A DNA stretch of 64,000 nucleotides, taken from positions 4,092,001 to 4,156,000 of the forward strand of contig JAJQJQ010000018.1 of the NCBI GenBank assembly GCA_028622995.1, read 5' to 3'. The DNA comes from Panagrolaimus kolymaensis (lineage: Eukaryota; Nematoda; Chromadorea; Rhabditida; Panagrolaimidae). Below the pieces are notes generated by a model. The model made no database searches, was not told where the DNA came from, and saw only the letters and a list, made by a program, of their open reading frames with translations. Shown here in pieces: positions 1 through 13,766 of this stretch. The translations under genes were made by a program, and so were the position numbers. Position 1 is the first letter of the stretch; each line of letters begins with the position of its first letter.

Positions 1-3000
1 AATTTCTCAAAATAAAAATAAAAAATAGAATAAGATGGTCCCTTTTCGAATAAAGAAAAGAAAAAAAATGTTGATGAATAAGAAATAAAGTTATTTTCAA
101 TTTAAAAAAAATAACAGAAAAATAAATGAGTGACATTCGGAAGTATTTGATACAGACTACAATAAAAACAAAAAAATAAAATGTTTGCAACTTATTTTTT
201 TGTTTTACGCCAAATGACAACACGTCATGGGCCCATTTCAAAAGAGCAACAGACAAAAACTTTTTTTTCATTAGAAAAAAAGGGACTAACTAAACTCCAT
301 TATTATTTTTTCCTTTTTTCAAAAAAAAAATAAGAACAATAGAACGCAAAAATTTGCAACAACAAAAAAATTGTGTAATCCGGAAATAAAAAAAAGCAAA
401 AAGCAGTAATGTTTCGAAAAATTTTTTTTTGCAGTGTTCGCTTTTTTTAATAATTCCTTTTCCCACCAACACTTTGTAGGATCAACAAAAAAAGAAGAGA
501 GAAAAAAACACCGACGCAAAAAAAAAAGAGAGAAAGATGAAATTCATTGATATTCAATTTATGACCATCTATCCCCATGGGGAGAAAGAGACTAAAGCGC
601 TCGTTTTTTAAAATATTAATTTCATTGATATTTATGCAAAAGAGAAGCAGCTGAAAAAAGAAAAACTTCCGTTGTCTGGTTTTCAATGAGAATAATAATT
701 CAAAACATGGAAATTGAAATATGCCAAAAAAAAATTGTGAAAAATCAAACGAAAAAAAACAAGGTATAAATTTGTTAAAACCATTTTGTTTTTCTTGATG
801 AAAATTAGATATGAAGAAAAAACAAGATTTTGAAGGAAGATAATAAATTTCGAATGAAAAAAGACTAGGCGGAAAATTCTTTTTGAAGCGTAAAAAATAT
901 TTTCTTTTCTTTTTTTTTCTTGCTTCCTTTTTAAAACTCGATTGCTTTTTTTGAAAAAAGAAAAAAATAATGCAGTTTTAGAAGAAAAACTATGTTGTAT
1001 TCACGAGAATGAAAAGCATTTTTTTGCGTGTATGAATGAAGTAAGTGGGTTGACGAAGCTAGCAACAACAAAAAAAGGAAGCAAGCATGCATGCAAGTAA
1101 GTTACTTCACGGGTTGTGCTGTACACATAGTACATAATATTTTCAGGACATAGACGCATCCATACTTTCTCATTTTTTATTTTTTGCCATAGGCAGTGAG
1201 AGAAAGTGGATGTGAACATTCCTGTGAAAGTTCGCTATTTATGCATGTGTACACATTATTCATAAGCCCCATGGTCCATAGTGTTATTCCAGAAACAGCA
1301 TGAATGCCATAGAAAAAAAAGTTGCGTCAAAAACTAAAACTAAAATAAAAGAGTTGGTGGGAAAGAAATAGAGGGAAGGTGACAACCAAGTCAGTCATCA
1401 ATATAATATTATTTACTGCTGAAATATTTATATATTTCACGGAAGTTGTTCTTGTCACCCAATATTTAAGCAGCCTTCGTTGTTAACAAAAAAAGAAAAG
1501 AAAAAGTTATAAGTTTTAAGCGATTAGGTCAAAAGTTTTTTATTCTTTTAATATTTATAGATTTTTTTTCCCTTTAACAAACTGAAAAAAAGAAAAGAAT
1601 TAATTTTAATGACCCTACAAAAATCCCTCATGGGAAAACGACGACAAAATAATTTCATATGAAATCAGTCAGTCAGTCAATTCACAAATGAGTGAAAAAA
1701 AAGGAGTATGCGTTCGTTCATCATTTTTTTTTGTCATGCATGTATAATGAAGTTAGTCCCTTGAGGGGTAAAAATGACTGACTTTCAACTCTTTTTTTTC
1801 ATTTAAAAAAAGAGTTCGTTCCCCGACGAATGAAATCTCAGGAGAGGCTGTTGTTAAACAAAAAAAAACTAAAGATTGCCATCGAAATAAACTATTTTAT
1901 GATTTGAAAAACTAAACTAAATTGAACTTTAGGGAATAAACAACCTTTGACATTATTTTTTCGTCCAATTTTCTTGGAAGAAAAGGGAAGTGGCGTGGAA
2001 ATAAAAAAAAAATAAACATTTAAAATTAAAAGGAAAATAGAAAAAAAAATCACTTGAAACACGCAAGGAAGCAAAAAAAAGTATTTATTTATTTTGTATT
2101 CTGCTACGAATATCTAGTAAATATTCAACAACTTTTTTCTTTCTATTCTGCAAAGTATTTATTATTCCAACGATAGCAGCGGATGGCAACAAGAAGAAGT
2201 AAAAAAAATGAATGACCAAGGAAGAGCAAAAAATAAAATAAAAAGCAATCAGACAGCCGACCCCTCAATTTTTCCAAGGGACCAATTTCAAACAAAAAAA
2301 GAAAAAGAAAATGCATTTTTTTAATTTTCCAAATAAATAAAAATAGCTAGCGTGGAAATTATTAGATTCATTCTTTCTTCTTATGGCGTTTTCTTTTTTT
2401 GAATAATGAGAAGCCCAAGAAAAAAAAATGAAAGCGCAAAGGCTAAATTTAACTTTAAATAAAAAAAAATGAAAGCATAAAATTAATTGTCAAATAAAAA
2501 ATTGTTAAACTATGGTATTTATCTTTTTCATTCGAAAAAATAGGTCGAACAAAAGAGAGAGAAAAAAGAAAAAAAGAGGGATGATAGATCAAATTAAATC
2601 TTCGTATTAATGATTAACGTTTTAAATGAATAAAACTGACACATGAAAATGTGACAATCTCTTTCTTTCTCCATTTTAAACTTTTAAATTGTAAAAAAAA
2701 ATTAATGTGATCAATGATAATTAGGGTAGAAAAAAAGAGAAAAAGAAAACAAGTTTTAAATTATTTTTTCCATTATTACAAAGAATTAAAAATTTTAAAG
2801 CGATTAAGTTGAGAGCAAAAAAATGTAATAAAATTGTTGCCAAATTACATTTATTTATTTTTTGTACTCAAAGTTCAAAAATATATATTAATAAATTTTG
2901 CATTTTTATTTGTACTTTTAAACACGCAACAAAAAAGCATTACATTTTTTATTTAAATTAAATACGAAAAAAGGTCCCTCGCTATTTGTATTTTTCTCAG

Positions 3001-4501
3001 AAAAACAGACAAAAGAGAGAGAATGTTTTTTCTTTTTCCATCTTTAAAAAGAAATTATAAAAAAAGCATTTGCGTGTGCCGATGCTTTAAAAAGGGCAGA
3101 AACCCGACAAGCCACTTTTTCTTTTTTGAAGCAATGACGATGCGTTCGAACCAAAAGACCAAAGAAAAAATATTGCTAATTTTACATTTAAAATATAAAA
3201 TAAAAAGCAAAAAAATTGCTTCCGATAATGATGAGCAAGCAATTTGAAAAAGGGTTTTTTTAAAAAGAATTCGTAATTGCAAAAAAAAAAAAAAATTAAA
3301 ACAAACAAAAAGAAAAATTGATTGAAATAAAACTAAAGAGCAAAAAGCGCACGCATGTTTCCACAATCCCCTCCACGTTTTTTTTTATTACACTCAAATA
3401 CATTTTTGTTCCATCGTTTTTCTTCCAAAAATAAAAGAGAGAGACAGATTAAGTGTCATTGTTGAGTTTCGTCAAACAAATTCTCTTCATATTTTTTTTT
3501 TGATGAATTAAAAAGTGAAATCAATTAAATAAACACGTGTGCTGCGTGTGTGTTTTGTTTAAACTAACAATTTGAAAAAATTGTTAAGGGGCTTTTTGAA
3601 AATAATATAAAAAAGAATAAAATTTTTAAAAATGAAATGAATTTTAAAGCAAACGGAAAAATCGAAAGAAAAAAAATTGTGAATAAGGTACAGGAAGATG
3701 AAAAGAGTAAAAAAGGCAACATTTTCATATCTAAAAAAGGAAAAAACGAATGACGATGTTCTTTCAACAAACATAAAAGTTGGAAAATTTTTGCCCTTTC
3801 TCGTACAATTTTTTTATGGTTAAAAAACGAAAAATGGAGATGGCAACTCGCCAATGTTTACAAAAAATAGACTTTTTTCTTTCTTATTTTCACAGTACAG
3901 TTTGGCCTAAATTCTTTTTAAAAATCATTCGAAAATAATAATGACTTTTAAATATAGGAGATCATAAAATAATTGTATGCTTCGTAAAAAACGTAATCAT
4001 TAATTTTTCTTTTAAAAATAAAAAGAGAAAAAATGTACGAAAGACAAATTCTATGTACCTATTTTTTGCCCTCTTAACTCGTCGTCGCTACATTAAAAGT
4101 CAAGTACGAAAGAAAGAAAAAAAATGGAGAGAAAGTTATTTGAGTAAAAAACTTTTTAAAATGAATTATAAATATAGGCTAAAATTAGAAAACAGAATAT
4201 TTTTTTTGCAAGGCTCAAATAACGCTACAATTAAATAACAAAATAATATTTCTGTTGTTGCTTTAATACTTGGAAAAATGAGATGAGTGTAAAAAAAAAT
4301 ACGTAAAAAGAGATAAAAAATATATATAAAAAAGAAACGCTTAATTAGCAAAGAGCGTCCAATACCGTAGCGGAAGGAAAAAAAAAATGAAGAAAAAAAA
4401 CCATAAAAAATTGGTTTTTAAAAAAATATTTCTAAAAAAATATATGTAAAAATAGCCACTTTTAAATACAATGTTTTTTTCGATGGAAAGAAGAAACCAA
4501 C
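1..4501. other. AT-rich non-coding region
   Basis: No convincing coding exon was found on either strand. Open frames here consist of Phe/Lys/Ile runs from A and T homopolymers and have no splice-site partners. The last visible exon of the minus-strand gene at 4502-5848 ends at a splice donor, so part or all of this stretch may be a long intron of that gene, with its terminal exon to the left of the window. Confidence 0.6.
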
Positions 4502-5848
4502 CTTGCGTAATTTATATTCTCGTTGCTTTTTTAATTTAGCTTCTCTTCTGTCTGTTCTCTCTTGCTTCCGCTGTAAATATTCAATTTTCCATTGACGTCG
4601 TTCAATCTTAGTTAATTTGTTGGGTTCATTATTGGCGGCGGCTAAAGAATTTTTCATCATCCGTTCCTTTTCTCGCTTTTCACGTCTTTCTTCACGCTCT
4701 TGATTTCTTTGCTCTTTAAGAAGCCGATTTTTTTCTTTTCTTTTTTCTTTTTGTGCATCATACTGTAAAAAAAAAGCGGAAGTAGAAAATTTAAAATAGA
4801 AAAAAAGAAAAGAAAAAATAAAATAAAATAAAAAAGCTGTTACTTTTGATTTTAATTTTTCCTTTTTTAATGTCGCAAGTCTCATTATTTCATTTTCTTC
4901 TTTTTCCTTATTTTCTTGTTCAAGTTTAGCTCGCCTTTTATCTTCAAATATTTTAAATGCCTGCAAAAAAAAAAAATATGGGGGAGCAATTATTTTTAAT
5001 ATAATTTTTTAATTTTTACTTTATAATCATCCATAGTTTTAAAAATTATTAATGACATATCATCAATAATTAATTCTTCAATTTCTTCTCGATGTTTAAT
5101 AGGAATTTCAGGAAACGCAGATGCCAGGAATTTATCGATATGTGGACATTTAAATTTATCATCCAATAATTTTTTTGAGCATGATGGTTCTGAATCATCG
5201 CAAGAAGTAATAATACCATTATCATTTTTATTTTCGTTTTTACTACAGTCGACATTGCCATTGCTATTATCATTTTTAGCTTCATTCACATATGTTTTTA
5301 AACCCGCAAATCCATTTGAAATTGAATTAATATTACTTTCATCTGATTGTTTTGCAGCCTCAGGCAATAAATGATTGTTTATTTTTCTGCAAAAAAAGTA
5401 AAGTAAAAAATAATTTCAATCAAAAAAGACAAAAAAATTATTACTTGTTTTTTTTCGCTGTCGTATTTGTAGTTGTTGTTGGTGAAGTTGATAAAGACGA
5501 TGAACAGGAAGAATAAATTTTATTGTGGCCATTTATTACGGGTGAATTACTTTGTGATGAAGCAGTTGAAGCAAAGGCTGGATTTTTTTCTCCATTAATT
5601 TCTTTAGCTGGAACTATTCCAGGTCGGGGTTCACCTGATGAATATTCATCATCATCTTTAGAAGTGCCAGCTTTATGATTTTCATTTTTTGTTTCAAGTA
5701 ATAAACGAGCTTTAGCTGCTGCCATATTATTTTGAGAAGTTGTTGGGGAGGAATTCATTGTCGAAATTCCTATTGGCTTTTTAATTGGAGTTGTTGTTGT
5801 TTTAGGAGAGACTTCAGGACATAACCTGAGCGACTCATCTTCAGTCAT
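4502..5848 (-). CDS. Unrecognised Lys/Glu-rich coiled-coil protein, 3' end not found
   Basis: Four minus-strand exons join in phase: 5848-5445, 5386-5020, 4960-4844 and 4762-4502, giving about 383 residues. The start MTEDESLRL lies one base after a TTTTCTAG acceptor, so the message is probably trans-spliced or has an upstream 5' UTR exon. Residues 1-200 are low-complexity Ser/Thr/Asn/Pro. A short folded-looking segment follows (around CPHIDKFLASAFPEIP and EELIIDDMSL). The last two exons form a long helix of Lys, Arg, Glu and Gln, for example KEKRKEKNRLLKEQRNQE. Exon 4 ends at AAG|GTTGGT without a stop, and no following exon is visible, so the gene is incomplete here. I recognise no domain. 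Nuclear or scaffold roles are possible for such composition but unsupported. The exon structure is well supported; the function is unknown. Confidence 0.65.
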
Positions 5849-8800
5849 TCTAGAAAATAAATATTTTTAATAATAAAAAGCGAAAACAATGGTAAAGAAA
5901 AAATTACAATTATTTATATAGAAAAATAAATAATTTTTTCTCGAATCGATAGTTGGTTGAAAAAAAGAAGAGGGAAAGGAAAGAAAAAATATATATACGC
6001 GCCTTATAAAAAAAAGCAACCACCAACTGCAGGACGTCAAAAAAAAGTGAGCGAGCACGCACGCACGTATGTATTTTATTTGAAAGGAGCTCAAACTCGA
6101 TTTTTCAAAGTTTTTATTTTTGGTTATATTAAAAAGTATTATAAAAATTATACTCTTAAAAAATTGTTTTAGAAACAAACAAAAAACTTTAAAAAATTAT
6201 AAATAAAGAAATTAGTGGGAAAACAATGTGTGATACTTTTTTTACTTGAGAGAAAACAAAAAAAAAAGGAATGGGGACTAAAAACAAAGAAAAAGAAAAG
6301 AATATAATGTTAAGTTGCAAAAATAAAAAATGAGAAAAAGAAAAATGCGTATCCACTTTATTGAAAACAACAACGACAACAACGTTGACGACAGCAGCAA
6401 AAATAAAAAGCAAGCAAATTTCCGCCATATTTTTTCATTTCTTTTTTTTTTAGCTTTAAAATATCCCGTATTTTTTTCTTCATCAGCTAAGTCCGTTTTT
6501 AACATAGAATTATAGTTTTTGGCGAAAAGCCAATATCATCTTATAAAAATAGTAAAAATAAAGCAAAAAAATAGTCTATGGGTTGTTACCACAACTGAAC
6601 AAATAAAAAAGCCCCTTTTTGAAAAACCCCTTCCTTCTTTTGCAGGTTTTTAGGGTATTAGGTAGTATTGTTTTTGAATTGATTAGATCGTCAAGGTCAA
6701 TTCAACGAATTATGTGATGATTTTAAGATTAAAAAAATACATAGCATTTTGAATAATTGCCAAGTATATCTTTTAATGATCTTTTAATAATCAAAAATAA
6801 GTAAATGGATTTTGAAAAAAAACTTAAAAAAGGCATGGAGAATAAAAAACGAGGATTGGTCTCTTTGAAGCATATTTCTATTTTTACACAGCCGCCCCAG
6901 GCAGAGCGAAAAAAATGTGTTATCTTTTCTCTTTTTTCCCTCCATTTTTTTCCATTCTCTTTAAAATAATAAAAAAAAAGTCCACAGAAAAATAAGCCGA
7001 AAATCAATAACAAAAATAGACCTAAATGTTTTTTTTTTCAAATGAAAAACAACAAATTTAACGATGACAAGTTTATGAATTAGGAATGAAAATGTAAACG
7101 GTTTATAATAACAAAACACACATGAAGTTATAAAATTAAGATGGGAAACTAAAGTTTAATTTAAAAATGTAAGCTAGAATATTAAAAAAAAAGTGTTCTT
7201 CGATTCGTGACTGTTGCAACAAAAAAAGTTTTTACGATAATGAAACTAACGCTCGTCTCGTACAAAAAAAAACTATTACAGCCAAATGAAAGAGAAGAGA
7301 GAGCAGAGCCTAAAAATGAAGAAGAAAAAATAATAAGAAAAATATGTGAGAGAAGCCAGCAAAGTGCAATAAAACAAAAAAAAGATTGATAAGAAAGGCC
7401 ACAGTAATCATCATTAATTTTAGCAACTTTCTTTTTTAACTATAAAAATGGGTTTAAAAGCTCTCTATTAATGAATTAAATTTATTCAACAACAAAAAAT
7501 ATTTTAAATCAAAAATCGAAGATGAAAGAGAGAAAAATAAATAAATTGATTTTTTTTTCATTTGCGACGACATTGACTCTCAAAAAAAAGAATTGCACTC
7601 TGATTTTTTATGAAGGAGAAAAAAAAGAATGTCATCTCTAAGGAGGAGGAGGTGGAAGAAAAAGGGGACTGACTGGTTTAGAAGAAAGAAAAAATAATAA
7701 TACAAGAAATGGACGACAGACACGTTGAGCCTAGCATATACTTTTTTTGCATAAAAATGAAATGCAAAAATAAATTTTTTTTTAAATATATTTACAGTAA
7801 TCATCAAAACAAATTTAAATGTAAACAACCGAGGAAAAAAATAAGAAAGGCATTATTAAAAAAGAAGCAACTACGTAATGCCTTATTTGTTGTTATTTAT
7901 AAATAAAATCCATAACAGTAGCAAAATCCAAAATAACAACAAACAAAAAATTATAGAGAAAAAGCTGAAAATATAAAAATGCAAAAATGCAACCGAGCAC
8001 AAGCTTTAGCGTTAGTAAAAAAATGGATGGAAAAATATTCCATCTAATAGAAAAAAGAGAAAAAGGAAGTAGAATGGTTTTGATAAAATCTGATGATGTT
8101 GCAAAATAAAAGATAAAAATAAAATTAAATCTTCTTTTTTTTTGTTGCTTTAAACTCAAATCAATAAAACAAAATCCTGGGAGAAATGTGAAAATTTAAG
8201 AGGTAAAAGCAACTCGGACGAATGCAGTTGGCACGAGTAACAACGCTCATTCGTCCTTTGATAGGAAGAAAAAAAAAACACCATTTTTCGCGCTCATTTT
8301 TCAAAATGCAAATACCAGAACAAAAAATAAGCAGATACGTTGTTACTATAAAAAGAAAACCACAAACATTAAAATTACATGTTTAAAAAAAATTACTTTA
8401 AAAAACTTTTCATTGAGAAAAATAAATTGTTTTGAACAATTTCGAATCTTAAAATCAAAAAAGGCGGAGTATGAGAGTAAAAAATTCTTTCTATCATTAT
8501 TTTGTCCTTTTGGTTGTGTTCAAATGCCCGTAGAGTAAAATGAATTTACATCGACTCGACCGGACAAACTTCAATCGATCCGATTCATTTTTATTCCACG
8601 AACAATTCGTCGTTCTTTTCTTTCGTTTTTTTTTAGTTTCGTGGTAGCGCGCTAAAGCGACACGGTGGTCGTCAGTCCTAGTTCCTTTTTTAAAATAAAA
8701 TAAAAACTCGGAAGGAAGAAAAAAAGAAGAAGAAGGGGAAAAAGGAAGGCGGTGGTAAAGCGAGCGTTGTCGTCTCAAAAAATCGATATACGAAGCGAAA

Positions 8801-9805
8801 TGTTGCTCATCTTCTGACAATACATTGCGCCATTTTTTTCAGCGAAGGTTTAAAAAAAAGAAACAATAATAAAAAAAGATGGCATTCGCGGGTCAACGAT
8901 ATCTTCAATTTTTATAATTCTTTTTTTATAAGTTTTTTTCTTCCTAAATTATAAATACTTTTTTTCTGCGCATTTTTAAGCTTCTAAAACAGCTGCTTTA
9001 TATTTACATGTTTATTAACAAAATTATTTTAATTATAATTTTAACAACTTAAAACATACTTTAGCGAACTAGTGTTTTATTATTTTTAGGTTTGGTTTTA
9101 ATAAAATATAGCTTTTTTTATAAACCCTTGTCCATAACAGAAAACACTCGAAAATCCACCGCTCATCTTCAAATCTAAAACCGCTTTAATTTTTACCGCT
9201 ATTTTTTTTTCATTTAGTTATTATGTTTTTTTCTATAGAAACTGAGATTAAATTAACTTTTTCCGTTTTAAAATAGAAAATAAGTAAAAAATGCAAAAAT
9301 ATTAAGGAATATTAGAAAATAAAATAAAAAAAGCAAGATATAGGAAAAAGAGAGAAAAAAAAGAGGAAGCAAACTGACAACAACAGCAGCAGCAGAAAAA
9401 AGACTTTGCACTTGTGTTTGAAAAATAAAAAAAAGACCAAGGAACGGGGAAAAAGCTCAACCGAATGCTTGCTTGCTGCTTCTTGGCAGCAGTAGTTGCA
9501 GCAACATGGGCTTGCTTGCTTGCAATTTATTTGGTGACGAGCTCTCCCTAAAGCTTTTAAAATGTAGGGTCAATTTTTATTTGTGCAAAATGGAAATAAA
9601 AATAGACATTGAAAAAAAGAGGGGAAAATTCGGCAACCATTCCATTTAATGGTTCTTCTTCAAAAATAGGAACAATTTAAATTTCAAATTTTGTCATGTT
9701 TCTTTATTTTTTTGCATTTTTTCAAACAAAAATTTAAAATTTTATTTCATTTTTTATCATACACTACTACACAAATATACTTTGTTTTTTTGATTTAATA
9801 AAGAC
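5849..9805. other. Non-coding region with small GC-richer islands
   Basis: No gene model holds up across these 4 kb. Three patches stand out from the poly-A/T background: a hairpin at about 8216-8256, a GC-richer stretch at about 8500-8840, and a CAG/TGC-rich stretch at about 9370-9560. They may be promoter or enhancer DNA. The one longer minus-strand frame at 8497-8820 starts with TTG, has no splice context and was rejected. Confidence 0.5.
8216..8256. repeat. Perfect 9-bp inverted repeat (hairpin)
   Basis: The arms GGACGAATG (8216-8224) and CATTCGTCC (8248-8256) are perfect complements. Inside them GTTG and CAAC pair again around a loop of about ten bases. It is an isolated GC-rich structure in an AT desert, with no coding sequence around it. 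It may be a small structured RNA, a dyad protein-binding site, or chance. Confidence 0.45.
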
Positions 9806-10722
<917 letters not shown>

Positions 10723-11157
10723 GTTTTTGCTAAAATTATATTAGTAATATATGAGTGGATATAAAACAAAAAGCAATGTGAAAACTTTGAGCAACACGTT
10801 CAATAGAATGTTAAAAATTTTGAGGAAATACCGCGATAATAAAAGCAAAATTAAGGAAATTTTATCAACAATAAATAGTCTTATGACAATAATGGTTTTT
10901 ACCATCAATGATAGATGATACATTTCATTTATCGAAATGTTTATAAAAAGTCACCAAAGTTTATGAAACTCGAGCATCAAAAAAACAAAGCAAGTTGCTC
11001 TTTCAACAGAAATTTGAGAAAATAGCTGATGCTACACACATATTCGCGATGAGATTATAAAAGTGTCTTGCTCTTTTTTTGCATTTATTCGTCCAAACTT
11101 GGATGGTCAGCCTTGAGTTAACTTAATCATTATGATCTTTTCAATAAATTGAAAAAA
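10723..11157. promoter_or_regulatory. Divergent intergenic region, NDUFS8 / myotubularin
   Basis: These 435 bases separate two genes read in opposite directions, so both promoters must lie here or in the flanking 5' parts. There is a small dyad around 10920-10940 (CATTT...CGAAATG). No clear TATA box or named factor site can be assigned by eye. Confidence 0.45.
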
Positions 11158-13327
11158 ATGAATTTCGACGTAGCAACTCCAAAGGTAATTCAATAATCCA
11201 TAATGTTATATTAATCCAATCCTTTTATTTTTAGACGAATAAAGTTCAACTCATTGATAGATTAGGATCTGAAAGTAATTTACTTGGAACTTTACATGTA
11301 ACTACTTCTCACATTATTTTTAAAGCTGAAGAGGGTGCTAAAGAAATATGGGTAATAGATTAGGAATTTAGATTCTATGAAAATTTTCATATTTTAGATA
11401 ACTAACGGCTTGATTAGTTCTGTCGAATGTGGACCTGCTACATCTAATGGAACAAAATTATTTATCAAATGTAAAAATTTTCTGAATCTCACTTTATTAA
11501 TTCCAAAGCAAAAAGGTTGCAAAGAATTGTATGAAACATTGGTTGCATGTTCTCGATTACGTTAGTTAGCTTTTTATATTCCCATTAGCATCATTTTAAA
11601 GAAGTTTGTATTTTAGTAAACATTGAAAATTGTTTTGCATTTTCTCGTCGATATAACAATAATTCAAAAAATCAGGGAGAAAATTGGAGTCGCCTCAATT
11701 GGGAAGCAGAGTTTGTAAGGCAAGGAATGAATGAAAATTGGAAGATCTCACACTTCAATGAAAATTACGCTTATTGTGATACATATCCTGAGTATCTTTG
11801 GATGCCAGCAAAAGCAACAACACAAATGCTTATTGGTTCATGTAAATTTAGAAGTCGAGCAAGGCTTCCTACTTTAACTTATTTTTATAAAGATAATGGT
11901 GCTATTTTATGCCGGTATGGCAAACATTTGTTCTTAGCTTTACAGATAAAAATTAAGCAATTTATTTTTTAGTTGCTCTCAACCTCTCACAGGATTCAGT
12001 GCTCGCTGTGTTGAAGATGAAATGTTAATGAATCTCATTTGGGAAACAAGTGGTTCCACAGGGCCATTGTATCTCATCGATACTCGGCCAAGAGTTAATG
12101 CCATGGTTAATAAAGTTCAAGGAAAAGGATTTGAAGATGTTCGAAATTATACAAATATGCAATTCCACTTTTTTGATATTGAAAATATTCATGTCATGCG
12201 TGGCAGTCTCAATAAACTTCTGGAAGGTGAGGGTAAAAAAATTATTTTCTAAAGTACACTACTCTCTTTTTTTCTCAGCTTGTTCAAAGCCATTCAGTGT
12301 TGTGGAATATCTTAAAGCTGTTGAAAGTTCGGGATGGTTAAAGCATTTAAAATGTTTACTTGAATGTGGAAAATTTATTGCCGAAGCTGTTAAACAAGGA
12401 ATCTCATGTGTTGTTCATTGTTCAGATGGTTGGGATCGAACATCTCAAACCCTTTCTATTGCCCAACTTATTCTTGATCCTTATTATCGTACTATCAAAG
12501 GATTTGAGGTTTATTTTTTCTTCTTTTAATGCACTTACTAAAATTTTTATAGACTCTCATAGATAAAGATTGGCTTGGATTCGGGTTTAAATTTGATGAT
12601 CGATGCGGGCATGTAACACCAATCAATGAAGATCTTTCAAGAGAAATCTCACCAATATTTACTCAATTTCTTGATGTAGTTTGGCAATTAACCCACCAAA
12701 AACCCCTTGACTTCGAATTTAATCAACGATTCCTTCTTGAAGTTCAAGAACATGCATATTCCTGTGTATATGGAACTTTCATTGGAAATTGTGATAAAGA
12801 CAGAAAGGATCTCAGAGTCACAACTCGAACCGAATCTCTATGGAATCATTATGATAAGTATATTGATGATTATTTAAACCCATTTTATGAACCAAATAAT
12901 GGATTCCTTGAAGATATAAACGTCAAATCATCTGCTTTTGTAGTTTGGACTGGTCTTTACAATAGATTCGATAATGGAATACAACCAAGAGAATTTGTTA
13001 GTGATATAGCAAAAACCACATTGGAACAAATAAAAGTCTTAGAAAATGCAGTTAAAAAGCTTGATATGGTAAAGTCATAAAAAAAAGCATGATAAAATTC
13101 AAAGTAACAATTTTTAGGGAGAAAAACCAAAGTTCAAAATAAATACTCAATGGCAACCTTTACATAATTCTGACCAATGTTCAGCATGTTTTAGAGAATA
13201 TCCTTCCATCTTTGATCGACGAAATCATTGTTATAGTTGTGGCAAAGTCTATTGTAAGAGATGCATGAAAATTTATGAAAATGATTTACATTTATGTGAA
13301 ATGTGTTCAAAAACAGTAAATACTTAA
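11158..13327 (+). CDS. mtm-6: Myotubularin-family 3-phosphoinositide phosphatase (MTMR6/7/8 group)
   Basis: Enzymes of this group remove the 3-phosphate from PI3P and PI(3,5)P2 on endosomal membranes. About eight in-phase exons start at 11158-11184 and 11235-11351. The N-terminus is a PH-GRAM domain (VQLIDRLGSESNLLGTLHVT). A myotubularin catalytic domain follows, with SRARLPTLTY, then WETSGSTGPLYLIDTRPR, and the active-site loop VHCSDGWDRTSQ. Cys and Arg of the CX5R signature are both present, so it should be an active phosphatase. The C-terminus carries a zinc-finger-like segment with CSACF, HCYSCG, CKRC and CEMC cysteine pairs. This resembles a FYVE finger but reads RRNHCY in place of the usual RRHHCR, so PI3P binding is doubtful. 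A polyadenylation signal AATAAA follows at about 13365. Family is certain; the exact member is by resemblance. Confidence 0.9.
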
Positions 13328-13766
13328 TTAATATTTTTTATCATGTTTTAAAATTTTTATACAAAATAAACTATTTAAAATAATAGCTTTAAATTTTTTT
13401 TTGTTGGTGGAGAACTTTCTCAGCTGTTTCAGTTAGTATGAAACGATAGGACAAAAGAAAAACACACGCGACAGCCTCCATCCATCCATCTATCGGTTGT
13501 TGTTGTTGGTAAAAGAGCAAAGTACGCTCAATTTTTCATTGGGCCACATCTTTGCTCGCTGCTTCTTGCGTTGTTGTTCGTCGGTGTTGGCCAATGCGGA
13601 AGAAAGAGAGAACATCGATAGTTGAAAAAAATTCTTTCTTTTTTTTCAATTTGCTTTTCCATCCATTTTTTTCTCTCCCAATTCTTTAAACTGATTTTTT
13701 TTACTACTCATTATTGTTAAATTTCTCAAATTTTAGTAATGCTTACGGTCGCATAATTTCAATATA
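13328..13766. other. Intergenic: myotubularin 3' end and PPTC7-like promoter
   Basis: The left end holds the AATAAA signal of the upstream gene. From about 13420 the sequence is less AT-rich (CCATCCATCCATC, GTTGTTGTTG repeats), as in other presumptive promoters of this window. An acceptor-like AAATTTTAG lies about 30 bases before the next start codon, fitting trans-splicing. Confidence 0.45.

Noticed and set aside
3023..3366. Frames on both strands over the same bases
   Set aside because: Phe-rich on one strand and Lys-rich on the other, the sign of A/T homopolymer tracts rather than genes.
8497..8820. 107-residue minus-strand frame beginning SEDEQHFASYIDFL
   Set aside because: It starts at TTG, not ATG. 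It degenerates into Lys/Arg and Ser/Phe runs and has no splice partners. More likely GC-richer regulatory DNA.
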